From Planctomycetaceae bacterium (GTDB taxonomy: Bacteria > Planctomycetota > Planctomycetia > Planctomycetales > Planctomycetaceae): DNA of 56,651 nucleotides. The notes below the pieces were generated by a model. It searched no databases. It saw only the letters and a list, made by a program, of their open reading frames with translations, and was not told the origin of the DNA. This document shows positions 8,217-16,506 of the stretch, in pieces. How positions within the stretch are numbered: the first letter of the stretch is position 1; every line of letters begins with the position of its first letter. The position numbers and the translations under genes were made by a program. The DNA is taken from the NCBI GenBank assembly GCA_018699955.1, contig JABISG010000035.1:1-56651 (forward strand), given 5' to 3'.

Positions 8217-9356
8217 TTATTGGAACGAGGCGGCGATTGCATTCGACAGGCGGGCCAGATAACGACCCTGCGGTTCCTGTGGTTGGGTTGTCAAAACGAT
8301 GGCGAAGGCGTCCAAGTCCGGATCGGCCCATAGGACCGTTCCGGTCGCTCCCCAATGGCCAAATGTACGCGGCCCGAGAAAATCACCGAAGTTGGCACTG
8401 TGGGCCGACCAATGCAACCGCCAACCGAATCCCCAGGGACGGCAGCGGCGGTCCACTTCCGGGACATCGCGCATTTGGGTCAGTTGATTGTGAATCGCAC
8501 CCTCAACAGTTGTTCTCGCCAATATCTGTTTTTCGCCTGACCGGCCATGATGCATCATCATCTGTGTGAACCGGGCGAGATTGGTCGGCGTCGTTAACAG
8601 ACCGCCCCACGGTGCACCTAACCCCCGCCAATAACGGCTGTTCCAATTCCAATCATCTGCGTCGTGCTGATTGGGCGGCAATCGAATCTCGGCGATTCGT
8701 TCAACTTTAGGCTGGGGACCTTCGTACCACTCATCGGGAACACCGAGTGCCGTATCGCTCATTCCGAGCGGGTCGAAGAACTCATCGCGCAGAAACTCCG
8801 CCGTCGATTTTCCACTAACCCGTGCGATGACCTCCCCCAGAATGGCGAACCCCATACTCTGGTACTGCACGCCGCGACCGGGGGGGAAGGACGTTTTTAC
8901 CGTACAGGTCCCCTCGACGAACCGCGACAACGGGGCCTGCGCGGCTCGCAGTTCTTTGTTATCGACCAACATGTCGGGCAAGCCGGACGTGTGCGTCATC
9001 AGATGCCGCAATGTGATCCCGTTCTTGCCGTTATTGCCGAATTCGGGAATGAATTCGGTCACCCGGTCGCCCAACGAGATCTCACCTCGCTCAACAAGCA
9101 ATAATGCCCCCATCGCCACAATGGGTTTGGTGATCGACGCGATCAGAAATATCGCGTCGTCACGAATTGGCGCAGAGCCCTCGTTTAACGACTGGCGTCC
9201 GAAAAGGTGGGGGCCGGTTGTCTTGCCGTCACGTGCAACCAATAGCCCAATGGACGGCAACTTGTCTTCATCGCACCAACGTTGTGCCAAATCCAAAGCG
9301 GAACACCAACGATCCACATCGAGTTTCATCGATTCCGGACTGGCGATTTCGAGCAT
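8217..9356 (-). CDS. Serine hydrolase of the class C beta-lactamase/EstB family
   Basis: A 379-residue protein with the active-site SxxK motif SITK (Ser74, Lys77), a Tyr165-Gln-Ser motif in the YxN/YxS position, and HWGATG near residue 330 in place of the KTG box. LRHLMTHTSGLPD, a hallmark block of the family, is at about 117-129. The family includes esterases, D-aminopeptidases and AmpC-type enzymes; nothing visible points to antibiotic hydrolysis in particular. There is no signal peptide, which argues for a cytoplasmic esterase or peptidase. It lies alone between a tRNA gene and recA. Confidence 0.9.
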   Translation of the reverse strand: MLEIASPESMKLDVDRWCSALDLAQRWCDEDKLPSIGLLVARDGKTTGPHLFGRQSLNEGSAPIRDDAIFLIASITKPIVAMGALLLVERGEISLGDRVTEFIPEFGNNGKNGITLRHLMTHTSGLPDMLVDNKELRAAQAPLSRFVEGTCTVKTSFPPGRGVQYQSMGFAILGEVIARVSGKSTAEFLRDEFFDPLGMSDTALGVPDEWYEGPQPKVERIAEIRLPPNQHDADDWNWNSRYWRGLGAPWGGLLTTPTNLARFTQMMMHHGRSGEKQILARTTVEGAIHNQLTQMRDVPEVDRRCRPWGFGWRLHWSAHSANFGDFLGPRTFGHWGATGTVLWADPDLDAFAIVLTTQPQEPQGRYLARLSNAIAASFQ

Positions 9357-9517
9357 GGCACGGGCGTCGGCAGCAGAAAACGAGCAAGTGAAGAATCAGC
9401 CAACACCGAGTGTACGGAGAAGACCTGTGCCGCCGCAACTCAAGCGGTTGCAGATCCTGTTGTTCCGCACGCTTTTGAGACTGACATTGAGAATACTGCA
9501 GATTCCAACCGATTGAT

Positions 9518-9539
9518 CCCACGGGGCGCAGCCCGTGGG
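9518..9539. repeat. Intergenic palindrome, family D copy 1
   Basis: CCCACGGG (9518-9525), loop GCGCAG, CCCGTGGG (9532-9539). A second copy at 54617-54638 has the same geometry and a compensated base pair. It lies between recA and the serine hydrolase gene. Confidence 0.7.
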
Positions 9540-9587
9540 CCTTGGGCGATGAGATTGACAATCTGTGTCGCGATAAACGTTGCAGGA

Positions 9588-10670
9588 CTACTTGTCACTC
9601 TCCTTGCCGTTGGATTCAGCGTTTTCCGGGGGGCCGAATCCGCGAGCAACGAGGACTTTCTGCGTTAGTTCCTTCAGCACGTCGGGATTCTCTTGAAGAT
9701 AAATGCGTGCCTTGTCGCGGCCCTGCCCGATGCGTGTCTCGCCGTAGCTGTACCAGCTTCCGCTCTTTTGGATAATGCGATCTTCGGCCGCCAGATCGAG
9801 GACGTCGCCTTCGAGACTGATGCCGCAGGTACTGAGCATGTCAAACTCGGCGATGCGGAACGGGGGGGCGACCTTGTTCTTAACGACCTTGGCTTTCATG
9901 CGAATGCCGATGGTTTCGTCGCCGTCTTTCAATGTGGCCAACCGGCGGACATCGATGCGGCAGGAACTGTAGAATTTCAGAGCGCGACCGCCCGGCGTGG
10001 TTTCGGGGCTGCCGAACATCACGCCAATTTTCTCGCGAATCTGATTGATGAAGATGACGCACGACTTCGAGCGGGCGATTGCACCGGTCAGCTTTCGCAT
10101 GGCTTGACTCATCATGCGTGCTTGAAGCCCGACATGTTTGTCGCCAATTTCGCCATCAAGTTCCGTCTTAGGAACGAGGGCGGCAACCGAATCGATGACG
10201 ATGACATCGACGGCGTTGGAGCGAATGAGCATTTCGGCGATTTGCAGCGCCTCTTCGCCGTACGATGGTTGGCTGACCAGCAGGTCTTCCAGATTCACAC
10301 CGAGCCGCTTGGCCCAAGTGGGATCGAGCGCATGTTCGGCATCGATGAAGGCGCCGATGCCGCCTAGTTTCTGAGCGGCCGCAATCACGTGCAGTGCCAA
10401 GGTCGTCTTGCCGCTCGATTCCGGGCCAAACAGCTCGACGATACGTCCGCGGGGAACACCGCGTCCCCCCAACGCCAGGTCGAGCGAAAGAGCGCCGGTT
10501 GGAATACCGGGAATTCCGTCCGCGTTTGGCGAGTCGGACAGCTTCATTATCGCGCCCTTGCCAAACGCCTTCTCGATCTGGCCGAGCGCGTTGTCGAGTA
10601 TCTCTTTGGAGTCGCCGCCGGTGGGTATTTCGCGTGCGGGCGGCTGTTTCTTTGTCTTCCCTTTGGCCAT
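9588..10670 (-). CDS. recA: Recombinase RecA
   Basis: RecA forms filaments on single-stranded DNA, catalyses ATP-dependent strand exchange and promotes LexA cleavage where LexA exists. From ATG 10670 the protein is 360 residues, usual for the family. Walker [10 protein letters not shown] lies at about 82-90; [15 protein letters not shown] (Walker B and following), [15 protein letters not shown], and [27 protein letters not shown] (L2 region) are all present. An upstream ATG at 10724 would add 18 residues; I prefer 10670 because MAKGKTKK begins the conserved length and an AGGAAC lies just before it. A promoter-like sequence precedes it (10800-10827). No LexA box was recognised. Confidence 0.97.
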   Translation of the reverse strand: MAKGKTKKQPPAREIPTGGDSKEILDNALGQIEKAFGKGAIMKLSDSPNADGIPGIPTGALSLDLALGGRGVPRGRIVELFGPESSGKTTLALHVIAAAQKLGGIGAFIDAEHALDPTWAKRLGVNLEDLLVSQPSYGEEALQIAEMLIRSNAVDVIVIDSVAALVPKTELDGEIGDKHVGLQARMMSQAMRKLTGAIARSKSCVIFINQIREKIGVMFGSPETTPGGRALKFYSSCRIDVRRLATLKDGDETIGIRMKAKVVKNKVAPPFRIAEFDMLSTCGISLEGDVLDLAAEDRIIQKSGSWYSYGETRIGQGRDKARIYLQENPDVLKELTQKVLVARGFGPPENAESNGKESDK

Positions 10671-10799
10671 GACGTTGTTCCTGGGTTTGCTGGATCGTTG
10701 GTTGGTCGTCGGAGCGAGGGCCATTGTATACATCCTGGTGCAGTTGTTGAACGAAGGAGTGCCTACAAATTGGGAGACACGATCAATGAACGCAAGGCT

Positions 10800-10827
10800 A
10801 GTATACAAAACACTCAAAAGAGGGCAA
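10800..10827 (-). promoter_or_regulatory. Candidate sigma-70-type promoter of recA
   Basis: Reading the minus strand: TTGCCC (10827-10822), 16 bases, TATACT (10805-10800). It lies 76-130 bases upstream of the two possible recA starts and in an AT-rich stretch. The -10 is one base from consensus. Confidence 0.5.
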
Positions 10828-10888
10828 GTGAAATCTATACAGAAAATCACTTTTGTTAAAAAATATTCAGGTCGGTCTGCGGCGGCTC

Positions 10889-11440
10889 TCAACCGTCCCG
10901 TTCCAGCAGCATTCCCAGGTACGACTTGCGCTGGTGATCCTGCAGGCCAAGATGGTCGGCGAGCTGTAAGATTGCATCGCGTGCGATGTCGAGACTCGAT
11001 TCGTCAGCCAGCGTTTCGATCTCAACAAACGATCCCAGCCCATCAACTTCGTCGAGCGTGAGTTCGATCGCGAGATCATTCCAGGTGAGATGATAAGGAG
11101 TCCGTCGTTTGGTGACGGTGCGCACTTCCTTGAATCCCAGCAGGCCGAACATCTCGGCCAGTTGCTCGCATGCTTCTCGCCCGTCGGCAACGGGGGTCTC
11201 AATCTCGTGTCTCAGCTTGACATGTGGATCGAGAACCGGCCCTTTATAGGTGATGCAATTCTGCTGACCGTCTGATCGGATGCGGAAAGCTTCGTCGGTC
11301 TTTGCAAAATCGCGCACCGGATGGGCGAAGTAGCGATCCTGCTGATGCCTTTCGGCGGCCGGCTTGGCGCCGAGTTTTTCCAACTGTGACAGGATGGATG
11401 CCGCATCGACAATTACGAATTTCAGCTCAACTTCAAACAT
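10889..11440 (-). CDS. CYTH-domain protein, class IV adenylate cyclase-like
   Basis: A 183-residue protein of the CYTH superfamily, which binds triphosphates in a beta tunnel. The signature ExExK is at residues 3-7 (EVELK). Further conserved charged strands are present: [48 protein letters not shown]. The domain order fits the CyaB-like subgroup, which includes class IV adenylate cyclases and inorganic triphosphatases/thiamine triphosphatases; the actual substrate cannot be read from sequence. It lies 18 bases after the DUF971 gene on the same strand, with AGAGGA ahead of its ATG, so the two are probably an operon. Confidence 0.88.
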   Translation of the reverse strand: MFEVELKFVIVDAASILSQLEKLGAKPAAERHQQDRYFAHPVRDFAKTDEAFRIRSDGQQNCITYKGPVLDPHVKLRHEIETPVADGREACEQLAEMFGLLGFKEVRTVTKRRTPYHLTWNDLAIELTLDEVDGLGSFVEIETLADESSLDIARDAILQLADHLGLQDHQRKSYLGMLLERDG

Positions 11441-11458
11441 GGGGCATCCTCTGCCTGC

Positions 11459-11791
11459 TCAAGCGTCGCCGTTGGATTCCTGGGCAGCCTGGAGTGCCTC
11501 GCCAAGGTGTCGGAGATTCTCCCACGTGTACAAGCCGGTGTCGTGGCGGTCGCTCCAGGCGAATTTGAGGGCGTAGTTGCCGGTGAAGCTGACGTTGATG
11601 GGAGCGATGTTCTCCGGGATTGCATCGACATCGACCTTCCTGACGCCGGTGAATTCATCGACGCAGCCTGCACAGGGACATCGTCCACGTAACAGCCGAA
11701 ACGGCAGTTGGTGTACTGCTCCATCGGGCCATTGGAATTCGACGGCCCAGAGTTCTTTGAGCACGCGGATATTGGTAGGTGCGTCGGTCAT
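11459..11791 (-). CDS. DUF971 family protein
   Basis: A 110-residue protein from ATG 11791 (the frame is open to 11836 but the added residues are not family-like). It matches the DUF971 / gamma-butyrobetaine-hydroxylase N-terminal-like domain: VEFQWPDGAVHQLPFRLLRGRCPCAGCVDE, then NVSFTGNYALKFAWSDRHDTGLYTWENLR. The Cys pair CPCAGC and the downstream His are consistent with metal binding in this fold. DUF971 proteins occur alone or fused to Mrp/ApbC ATPases and are suspected in iron-sulfur metabolism; that is family knowledge, not seen here. Upstream partner of the CYTH gene. Confidence 0.85.
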   Translation of the reverse strand: MTDAPTNIRVLKELWAVEFQWPDGAVHQLPFRLLRGRCPCAGCVDEFTGVRKVDVDAIPENIAPINVSFTGNYALKFAWSDRHDTGLYTWENLRHLGEALQAAQESNGDA

Positions 11792-11853
11792 GGATTGGTA
11801 TATGGTTTGGTGGTTTGAAAAGGGACGCGACGTCAATTCTTAGTCGCCAAATT

Positions 11854-11884
11854 GGGTGCCACTGGCGTGTCGCCAGTGGCACCC
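11854..11884. repeat. Intergenic palindrome, family A copy 1
   Basis: A perfect 14-bp stem (GGGTGCCACTGGCG 11854-11867; CGCCAGTGGCACCC 11871-11884) around a TGT loop. Related copies: 50901-50925 (11-bp stem) and, on the other strand, 43838-43852. Confidence 0.85.
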
Positions 11885-11912
11885 CTTGTTTGATGATTAA
11901 GAAATTAAGGGC

Positions 11913-11927
11913 GCGACCAGTGGTCGC
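11913..11927 (-). terminator. Palindrome downstream of the cytochrome gene, possible terminator
   Basis: GCGACCA / TGGTCGC arms (11913-11919, 11921-11927) separated by one base. Read on the minus strand it is followed by GCCCTTAATTTCTT, 15-30 bases after the stop of the tetraheme protein gene, so it could act as that gene's terminator. Confidence 0.4.
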
Positions 11928-11942
11928 GGCTTTACAGTTGTG

Positions 11943-13577
11943 TTAATCGGTGCCTTCGTGTTTGACGCGGCGCCAATATTCCTTGAAATCATAGTGCGGG
12001 CTGTTATCGAGGTCGTGGCACTGCACGCACGTCTTTTCTTCCGCCTGCTTCAATGTCACCCGGACAGACTTTCCGGCGGCCTCAATATCGCCATCCTCAA
12101 TCATCGCAATGTGTTGGCTGCCGGGACCGTGACAACTCTCGCACTGCTGCCCTTGTAGCAGTTTGCTGCGCATTTTGTCAGCGTCGGTGGTGGCGAATTC
12201 TCCGTTGACGAAGCCGGTTTCATAGCGCAACACCTGTTTCGGATTCCACCCGGTGACGTGGCAGGCGAGACATTCCGCGTCGTAAATCCGGGTGATGCCA
12301 TACTCGGGATCGCCTTTGCGGGCACGCTTGAGGCTTTCAAATGCGATGGCGTGCTTTGTCTTCTTCCAGATAGCATAGGCTGTCTCATGACATTCAGCAC
12401 ACGCTTTCGCGCCGACGAACTCGGCACCGCTATCGTGTTTGATGGGCAATTCGGCCGTCACCAACTCCTCCTGCTTCAGTCGATCCTGGTAGAAGCGCAT
12501 GTGATCGACCATTTTCATGTCGTCTTTGAAACGGTCTTTCTCCAATTCGACGAGTTGAAACCGCAAAGGGCTTTCCGCATCGTCTGGATAAAAGCCGACC
12601 ACGCCGGCATGTTTCCCTTTTTGTCCCACGGTCAGCAACATCGACTTTCCGAATTGCAGCGGCTTGCCGTCGGGGTCTTCCGGGCCGCCCGCGCTGACGA
12701 TGACGTGAAACGCGGGAAACTTCTTTGCCAGTTCCTTCGATTCATTGATGTTCGCATAAGCCAACAAAACGTTGAGTGACGTCTGCTGTTTCGTGAACTC
12801 TTCGACGACCGGTTCGAGTGACTTGGCGGCATCGATCAGCGAAATGTCTTGCGGCGGACCACCGGGAAAGGCTTCGTCGGCCGCACTTCTACCAATGATC
12901 GATGTCACGCCGATCTTCTGGCCGGCAACTTCCACGACGCGTGAATGAATCGGCGTTCCGAGATCAGGCGCTTCCAGCAGAACGACATTCGCCCCCAGAA
13001 AGGAAACGACCGCCTCGGGATCGTCGTCGTTGGGGACATTTTGCGACAGCAGATAAAGAGGGCCGAAACGCAACTCGTGTGGGGCGATTCCCACGCCGCG
13101 GTAGCCCATGTCATTCATTGCGGCCAACATCGTTTCAAACTTGATCTGGCTTTGCCGCCGACTACGACGGACCGTTCCCCCCAGATCGAACCCCGTCACC
13201 GGCCATTTCTTCTCTTTCAGTTCACGAATGAGACTGGCGCGACGCGAAATGCCGCCCGATTGTCCTTCGGTGCAACCGCATGGTTCGATGTAGCCGCGCT
13301 GTTGGCCGGTCAGCACCAACGCGAGCGTGGGTGTCGGCCAGCCATCGAACAGCGGCTTATCTCCGCGCCGACCGTGTTCTGCCTCAGCATTGGATGTGCC
13401 ATCGGTTGTCGAATCATCCGTGCCAGCGTTGCCGTCAGTCGGCGGTGCACTGTCGGTCGGGGGAACTTTGACCGAACCATCCGAAGCCGGGTTTCCTGTC
13501 TCCGAATTATCGCCGCAACCACATAATAGCGCGAGCGAGACGAGGGCGAGACAGGCTGGTTTCTGCCATACATTCAT
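11943..13577 (-). CDS. Tetraheme cytochrome c lipoprotein with a 5'-nucleotidase-like region
   Basis: 544 residues from ATG 13577. The signal sequence ends in a lipobox (LCGC, Cys21), then a Pro/Thr/Asp-rich linker. Residues about 83-340 resemble the metallophosphoesterase/UshA-type 5'-nucleotidase fold (GYIEPCGCTEGQSGG, VTGFDLGG, MGYRGVGIAPHELRFG), but the usual metal-binding DxH, GDxxx and GNHE motifs are not evident, so enzymatic activity is doubtful. Residues 390-525 carry four CxxCH sites, CAECH (393), CLACH (436), CESCH (479) and CVQCH (517), in a cytochrome c554-like arrangement with several extra His (e.g. KTKHAIAFE). It should face the periplasm as an electron carrier. Redox partners are not encoded nearby. 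Confidence 0.85.
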   Translation of the reverse strand: MNVWQKPACLALVSLALLCGCGDNSETGNPASDGSVKVPPTDSAPPTDGNAGTDDSTTDGTSNAEAEHGRRGDKPLFDGWPTPTLALVLTGQQRGYIEPCGCTEGQSGGISRRASLIRELKEKKWPVTGFDLGGTVRRSRRQSQIKFETMLAAMNDMGYRGVGIAPHELRFGPLYLLSQNVPNDDDPEAVVSFLGANVVLLEAPDLGTPIHSRVVEVAGQKIGVTSIIGRSAADEAFPGGPPQDISLIDAAKSLEPVVEEFTKQQTSLNVLLAYANINESKELAKKFPAFHVIVSAGGPEDPDGKPLQFGKSMLLTVGQKGKHAGVVGFYPDDAESPLRFQLVELEKDRFKDDMKMVDHMRFYQDRLKQEELVTAELPIKHDSGAEFVGAKACAECHETAYAIWKKTKHAIAFESLKRARKGDPEYGITRIYDAECLACHVTGWNPKQVLRYETGFVNGEFATTDADKMRSKLLQGQQCESCHGPGSQHIAMIEDGDIEAAGKSVRVTLKQAEEKTCVQCHDLDNSPHYDFKEYWRRVKHEGTD

Positions 13578-13803
13578 GTTTTGGTTTCCAGGCGACAAGC
13601 TGTTTGGTCTGTTGACGTGCGGATCATATCGAATTCGTGCCGACGATTGGATGGCAGATTATAAGAGAAAGTCGGATCGCCTCATTTGAACCATCCGACC
13701 GGCGCGGTATAGTGCAAAACGAACAGCCTGAACGGAGAACTCTTCAGACTCGATCTGTCCCGTTTTCTTTTGCACCTCTTAAATTTTAAATTAAAAGCGA
13801 AAA

Positions 13804-14418
13804 GTGGCCTCAACAATGCGAATGGCTTGGCCTCAATACGACGGCATCCGGCAACGGAGCCGATTCTCGTCCATTACCAGTACGCGGGAACAGTTGTTGC
13901 CGTTGGAACTGACGACACTGCTGTTGGCGGGATTTCTGGCGGCTGCCGTTACCGCGTTTGCCGACTTGGGCCTGAAGATACCGGGCCATTCGATCATTCG
14001 CGCGATCTTTCCGATGGCGTTCGGTCTCGCCGTCGCTCCCCGTCGCGGGGCCGGTTGCGTGATGGGTGGGTCGGCGATGATCTCGGCGATGATGTTTCGG
14101 TGGGGCGGCCACTCCATCGGTTACGGAGCGATGACCAGCCTGTTCGTCACCGGCCCGATGCTCGACGTCGCCGTCCACTGGATGAAAAGCGGCCGGCGGT
14201 TGTACTTCGGCCTGGCACTGGCCGGCCTGACAAGCAATATGATCGCATTCCTGATCCGCGGCGGCATCAAATATTTCGGGGCCGATCACGCGCACGGTCT
14301 GCTGCTTGCCTCTTGGAAACTGAAGGCCGTCTTCACCTATCCCGTGTGTGGACTGGTCGCAGGACTCTTCAGTGCCTGGGTATGGTTCCGTTTTCGCGAC
14401 AGCAATGAGAACGATTGA
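13804..14418 (+). CDS. Polytopic membrane protein of unknown function
   Basis: 204 residues from GTG 13804 (ATG 13816 also in frame), preceded by a very AT-rich tract. Hydrophobic segments at roughly 34-55, 62-80, 83-100, 104-122, 138-156 and 172-195 suggest five or six helices. Motifs such as GHSIIRAIFPMAFGLAVAPRRGAG look transporter-like, loosely recalling ECF S-components or CbiM-type proteins, but I cannot assign a family. The TiaS-like gene starts 96 bp downstream on the same strand. Confidence 0.65.
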   Translation: MASTMRMAWPQYDGIRQRSRFSSITSTREQLLPLELTTLLLAGFLAAAVTAFADLGLKIPGHSIIRAIFPMAFGLAVAPRRGAGCVMGGSAMISAMMFRWGGHSIGYGAMTSLFVTGPMLDVAVHWMKSGRRLYFGLALAGLTSNMIAFLIRGGIKYFGADHAHGLLLASWKLKAVFTYPVCGLVAGLFSAWVWFRFRDSNEND

Positions 14419-14514
14419 GCGCGCAGGCCCCCTGGTCGCGGTGCAATGCACCGCAGCTAATTGAGACTCTGAACGCGAATTCCGCCCGATGAACAATAGA
14501 TCGGATCTCACATC

Positions 14515-15216
14515 GTGATCTACGTCGGCATCGACGACACCGACAATCTTGATTCGCAGGGTACGAATCAACTCGCGCGCAAACTCGTCGCACGGGTCAA
14601 AGGCCGCTTCGATTGCCGGCTGGTTGTACGGCACCAACTGCTGTTCGATCCGCGCGTGCCGTACACCAGCAAGAACAGTTCCGCCGCGCTGTTGTTTGAA
14701 TCGGCCGACGCCGCCGACATCGACGAACTAGCCGACGAGATGCGGAACGGTTTGCTCGAATTCTCGGCCGAAGGCAGCGACCCCGGTTTGTGTGTAATAG
14801 CCGAGAGTGTGCCGGCGGAAGTGATTCAGTTCGGGCACCGTTGTCAGCAGGACGTGGTTCGGCAACAAGATGCCCGCGAACTTGCGGCGGAACTCGGCAT
14901 TTTCCTGGAAGGACTGGGCGGCACGAACGACGGCGTGATTGGCGCGTTGTGTGCCGTCGGCCTGGCGTTTGAAGGCAACGACGGCCGCATTGTTCACATC
15001 GGCCCCTGGCCCGACGACCTGGAAAACGAACAGCCAATCGAAACATTGCACGAGCGTGGCGTTGAAGTCCGTGAGGTGGAAACCGGCGCGGTCATCAGTT
15101 CGGGCGTGGTGAATGTGGGAAAACATCTGCGGCCGAACTATCGCGAGCGGCGCATCGTGCAGTTTGTGGAGCGCGACGAAACGAGCAAGATCTGGAACGC
15201 GGTCCGGCTACTTTAG
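14515..15216 (+). CDS. TiaS-like (tRNA-Ile2 agmatinylcytidine synthetase N-terminal) protein
   Basis: 233 residues from GTG 14515. The N-terminal block YVGIDDTDNLDSQGT closely resembles the IGIDDTDS motif that opens archaeal TiaS, where this kinase-like (TCKD) domain uses ATP to activate the C2 of cytidine 34. GSDPGLCVI and LGGTNDGVIGALCAVGLA match later glycine-rich blocks. It stops at the end of that region: the OB-fold and zinc-ribbon parts of full TiaS (about 420 residues) are absent. Bacteria normally use TilS instead, so this protein probably does something else; the function is unknown. Downstream of a membrane protein on the same strand. Confidence 0.7.
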   Translation: MIYVGIDDTDNLDSQGTNQLARKLVARVKGRFDCRLVVRHQLLFDPRVPYTSKNSSAALLFESADAADIDELADEMRNGLLEFSAEGSDPGLCVIAESVPAEVIQFGHRCQQDVVRQQDARELAAELGIFLEGLGGTNDGVIGALCAVGLAFEGNDGRIVHIGPWPDDLENEQPIETLHERGVEVREVETGAVISSGVVNVGKHLRPNYRERRIVQFVERDETSKIWNAVRLL

Positions 15217-15221
15217 CCGAG

Positions 15222-15290
15222 CCGCCGGTGTCAACCGGCGGGTGCGATCACAGGAAGCGCACCCACCAGTGGGTTGACACCCACCGCTCG
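15222..15290. repeat. Intergenic palindromes, family B (two copies)
   Basis: First hairpin: CCGCCGG-TGTCAA-CCGGCGG (15222-15241). Second, on the other strand: GTGGGT-TGAC-ACCCAC (15269-15284) flanked by the CGCTCGCC end. Read in one orientation both share a GAGC-N-GnGGGTGT-N-AACC pattern also present at 18187-18213. They lie between convergent genes. Confidence 0.6.
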
Positions 15291-15299
15291 CCTGCCAAA

Positions 15300-15335
15300 A
15301 CGAACAACGGCCCGGAACATGCGTCCGGACCGTTG
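15300..15335 (-). terminator. Terminator of the TPR gene
   Basis: On the minus strand a 12-position stem with one mismatch (arms 15324-15335 and 15305-15316) is followed by TTCGTTTTGG. It lies about 50 bases after the stop of the TPR gene. Confidence 0.55.
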
Positions 15336-15385
15336 TGAGGAGAGAGAGTCTTCATGCGCGGCGAGGTGCCGCTGGGAAGGCCGAT

Positions 15386-15871
15386 TCAAGCCCAGCGATC
15401 CTGCCACGGTGGAGCGAACTCGTCGTCATCGTCTGCATCAAACGCCTCGAATTCGTCGCCAAGCTCGAAAGATTCTTCCGCTTCAAAATCGTATTCGTCG
15501 GCATCCTCGTCGAAGTTGATTTCATCGACAGCGGCCCCGGTTTCTCTGGCGATGATCGCTGCGACGTCGGCCAACTCATCGTCGCCGTTCTTGCGGAAAC
15601 AGTCGCTGAGCGATTCCCACACCACTTTGTTATAGGGTTCGGGAATGAGTCGCGCGGCACGCTCGAGCGCCTTGACGGCATCGTCGTAGCGTTCCTGCTG
15701 GCGAAACGCTTCGCCGGTGAGATACTCGACCGATGCCTCGATCGGAGCCGGGTCTTCAATCAACGCCAACTCTTCCAACGCCTGCTCGGGCATCCCCAAT
15801 TCGAGATAGCCCTCAGCAGCGAAGAGTCGTTTGACCGTCTTCACCGGCAACATCACTTTGACGGCTTTCAT
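15386..15871 (-). CDS. Small TPR protein with acidic tail
   Basis: 161 residues from ATG 15871, which has GGAG upstream; the frame is open to 15916 but that extension adds nothing recognisable. Residues 10-100 form about two tetratricopeptide-like helix pairs (GYLELGMPEQALEELALIE; GEAFRQQERYDDAVKALERAARLIP). The last 45 residues are almost entirely acidic with aromatic spacers, ending in PPWQDRWA. TPRs mediate protein binding and the acidic tail may be a docking or solubility element. No signal peptide, so cytoplasmic. No partner gene is evident. Confidence 0.75.
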   Translation of the reverse strand: MKAVKVMLPVKTVKRLFAAEGYLELGMPEQALEELALIEDPAPIEASVEYLTGEAFRQQERYDDAVKALERAARLIPEPYNKVVWESLSDCFRKNGDDELADVAAIIARETGAAVDEINFDEDADEYDFEAEESFELGDEFEAFDADDDDEFAPPWQDRWA

Positions 15872-16506
15872 GGCATCGCTCCGTTCTGGCAACAATTCGA
15901 TTCGCACCTGACACAACCCGCGGAATGTGAGTCCGCCTGATACGGATCATTCCTCTATTGGATCGTCGTCTTCTCCGAATAGCGGACAGTCGCCACTTGT
16001 CGGGCAGGCTGTTGTCGCTCTTCAAACGAATCCTACGCAAAGAGCGTGCCAGTGACTAGAAGCCACACCGCGAAATGCATGCAACATACTTGCACAACAC
16101 ATGTTACGACATCATCCAAACTTCCTACGTCACTTGCAACTTTGCAATTCTGACAGCACCAAGCGATCCGCTGACCCCAAAATGACAGTCGGTTGAGAGC
16201 AAATTTGCCGCACAAGCGGCAGGCATTGGTCGTTGGTTTGAGGCATACTTGAACAAGCCAGCGGCTTCCAGCACGGTTTGCGGTGGCGGGTCGCCGGAAT
16301 TCTGACCGGCGATGTGTCGGCGAAATCAACAGAAACCATTCGTCAATTCCGCGCGACCGCTTGAACACACCGGAACTGGTGACCAAGATGGGGGAAGTAG
16401 ACGAAATACACATCTTCGAAATCTCAAAGTTTCCAGCGTCGCGCTGCGAAACAACACGCATTCAGCAGAGTTGCCATCGGCTCCATTCCAACGAGGACTC
16501 GCACTC
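15872..16506. other. Intergenic region, no convincing gene
   Basis: 635 bases between the divergent TPR and sulfatase genes. A 142-codon open frame on the minus strand (16033-16461) has an unnatural composition, no ribosome-binding site that I can see and no family features. The centre (16080-16170) is relatively AT-rich and may hold promoters. No repeat or RNA structure was recognised. Confidence 0.5.

Noticed and set aside
8217..9356. Antibiotic-resistance beta-lactamase
   Set aside because: SxxK hydrolase family fits, but there is no signal peptide or other evidence of beta-lactam hydrolysis; esterase or peptidase is as likely.
8671..9516. 281-codon plus-strand open frame
   Set aside because: Antisense shadow of the serine hydrolase; low-complexity, no motifs.
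10670..10889. LexA (SOS) box upstream of recA
   Set aside because: I looked for the Gram-positive and alphaproteobacterial motifs and saw none convincing; planctomycete LexA motifs are not known to me well enough to call one.
16033..16461. 142-codon minus-strand frame in the gap before the sulfatase
   Set aside because: Has some Cys pairs but no plausible start, odd composition and no family pattern.
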